From: Cubamyces lactineus | Lineage: Eukaryota > Basidiomycota > Agaricomycetes > Polyporales > Polyporaceae | Reading direction: 5' to 3' | DNA: 64,000 bases | Assembly (NCBI GenBank): GCA_022376465.1 | Contig: JACDTU010000004.1 | Coordinates: 496,001 to 560,000, forward strand | In this document: in pieces, positions 63,954-64,000 of the stretch | How the letters are laid out: each line of letters opens with the position of its first letter | How positions within the stretch are numbered: the stretch's first letter is position 1 | Made by a program: the position numbers and the translations under genes | The notes under the pieces: model-generated | Database searches by the model: none | The model's input: only the letters and a program-made list of their open reading frames with translations | What the model was told of the DNA's origin: nothing

Positions 63954-64000
63954 GTGCGTCTTCTATCCTCGTTCTGAGCATCCATCGTCTTGTGACGCGC

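Overview
The window comes from the nuclear genome of a filamentous basidiomycete. An agaricomycete, perhaps a wood-decay polypore, fits best. The evidence is GC-rich, intron-dense genes with mostly 48-75 bp introns, a BTB-domain protein, a division-1 chitin synthase, a laccase locus, and basidiomycete-style versions of core eukaryotic genes. No rRNA, convincing tRNA, CRISPR array or autonomous transposon was seen.

Layout. 1-16.6 kb: the 3' part of a BTB-domain gene (+), gamma-COP SEC21 (-), a casein kinase 1 (-), a zinc alcohol dehydrogenase (-) and chitin synthase (-), with wide spacers around the kinase. 17.5-31 kb: a single-pass membrane glycoprotein (-), NTE1 phospholipase (+), a roughly 100-residue dsRNA-binding-domain protein (+), VPS33 (+) and a tiny HMG/YABBY-like protein (+). 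32-42.6 kb: an F-box/LRR protein ending in a CaaX box (+), LRP1 (-) divergent from SF3B5 (+), a SAM methyltransferase with a cysteine-rich tail (+) and a NIPA-type transporter (-). 44-51 kb: a broken laccase (+), WSS1 protease (-), and EEF2KMT (-) divergent from mitochondrial ribosomal protein mS45/Bot1 (+). 52-64 kb: an FAD monooxygenase (+) tail-to-tail with an MFS permease (-), then CCT7 (-) divergent from RAD5 (+), which runs off the right edge.

Most genes are unrelated housekeeping functions: vesicle traffic (SEC21, VPS33), cell wall (CHS), RNA processing (LRP1, SF3B5), protein folding and translation (CCT7, EEF2KMT, mS45), and genome maintenance (RAD5, WSS1). The FAD monooxygenase/permease pair is the only plausible small metabolic unit. 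WSS1 and RAD5 both act on blocked replication but lie 12 kb apart and are not an operon-like pair.

The most striking signal is exon fragmentation. By reading conserved motifs across splice sites I infer: tandem exons of 5 and 3 nt in the RAD5 Walker A region, a 6-nt exon in WSS1, a 15-nt exon in the NIPA gene, exons consisting only of the start codon in SF3B5 and CCT7, and a GC-AG intron in RAD5. Such exons are easily lost by automated annotation. The laccase lacks its first cupredoxin domain and carries a frame change that would not stop translation if the adjacent intron were retained. All family assignments rest on recognition by eye; no database search was run.
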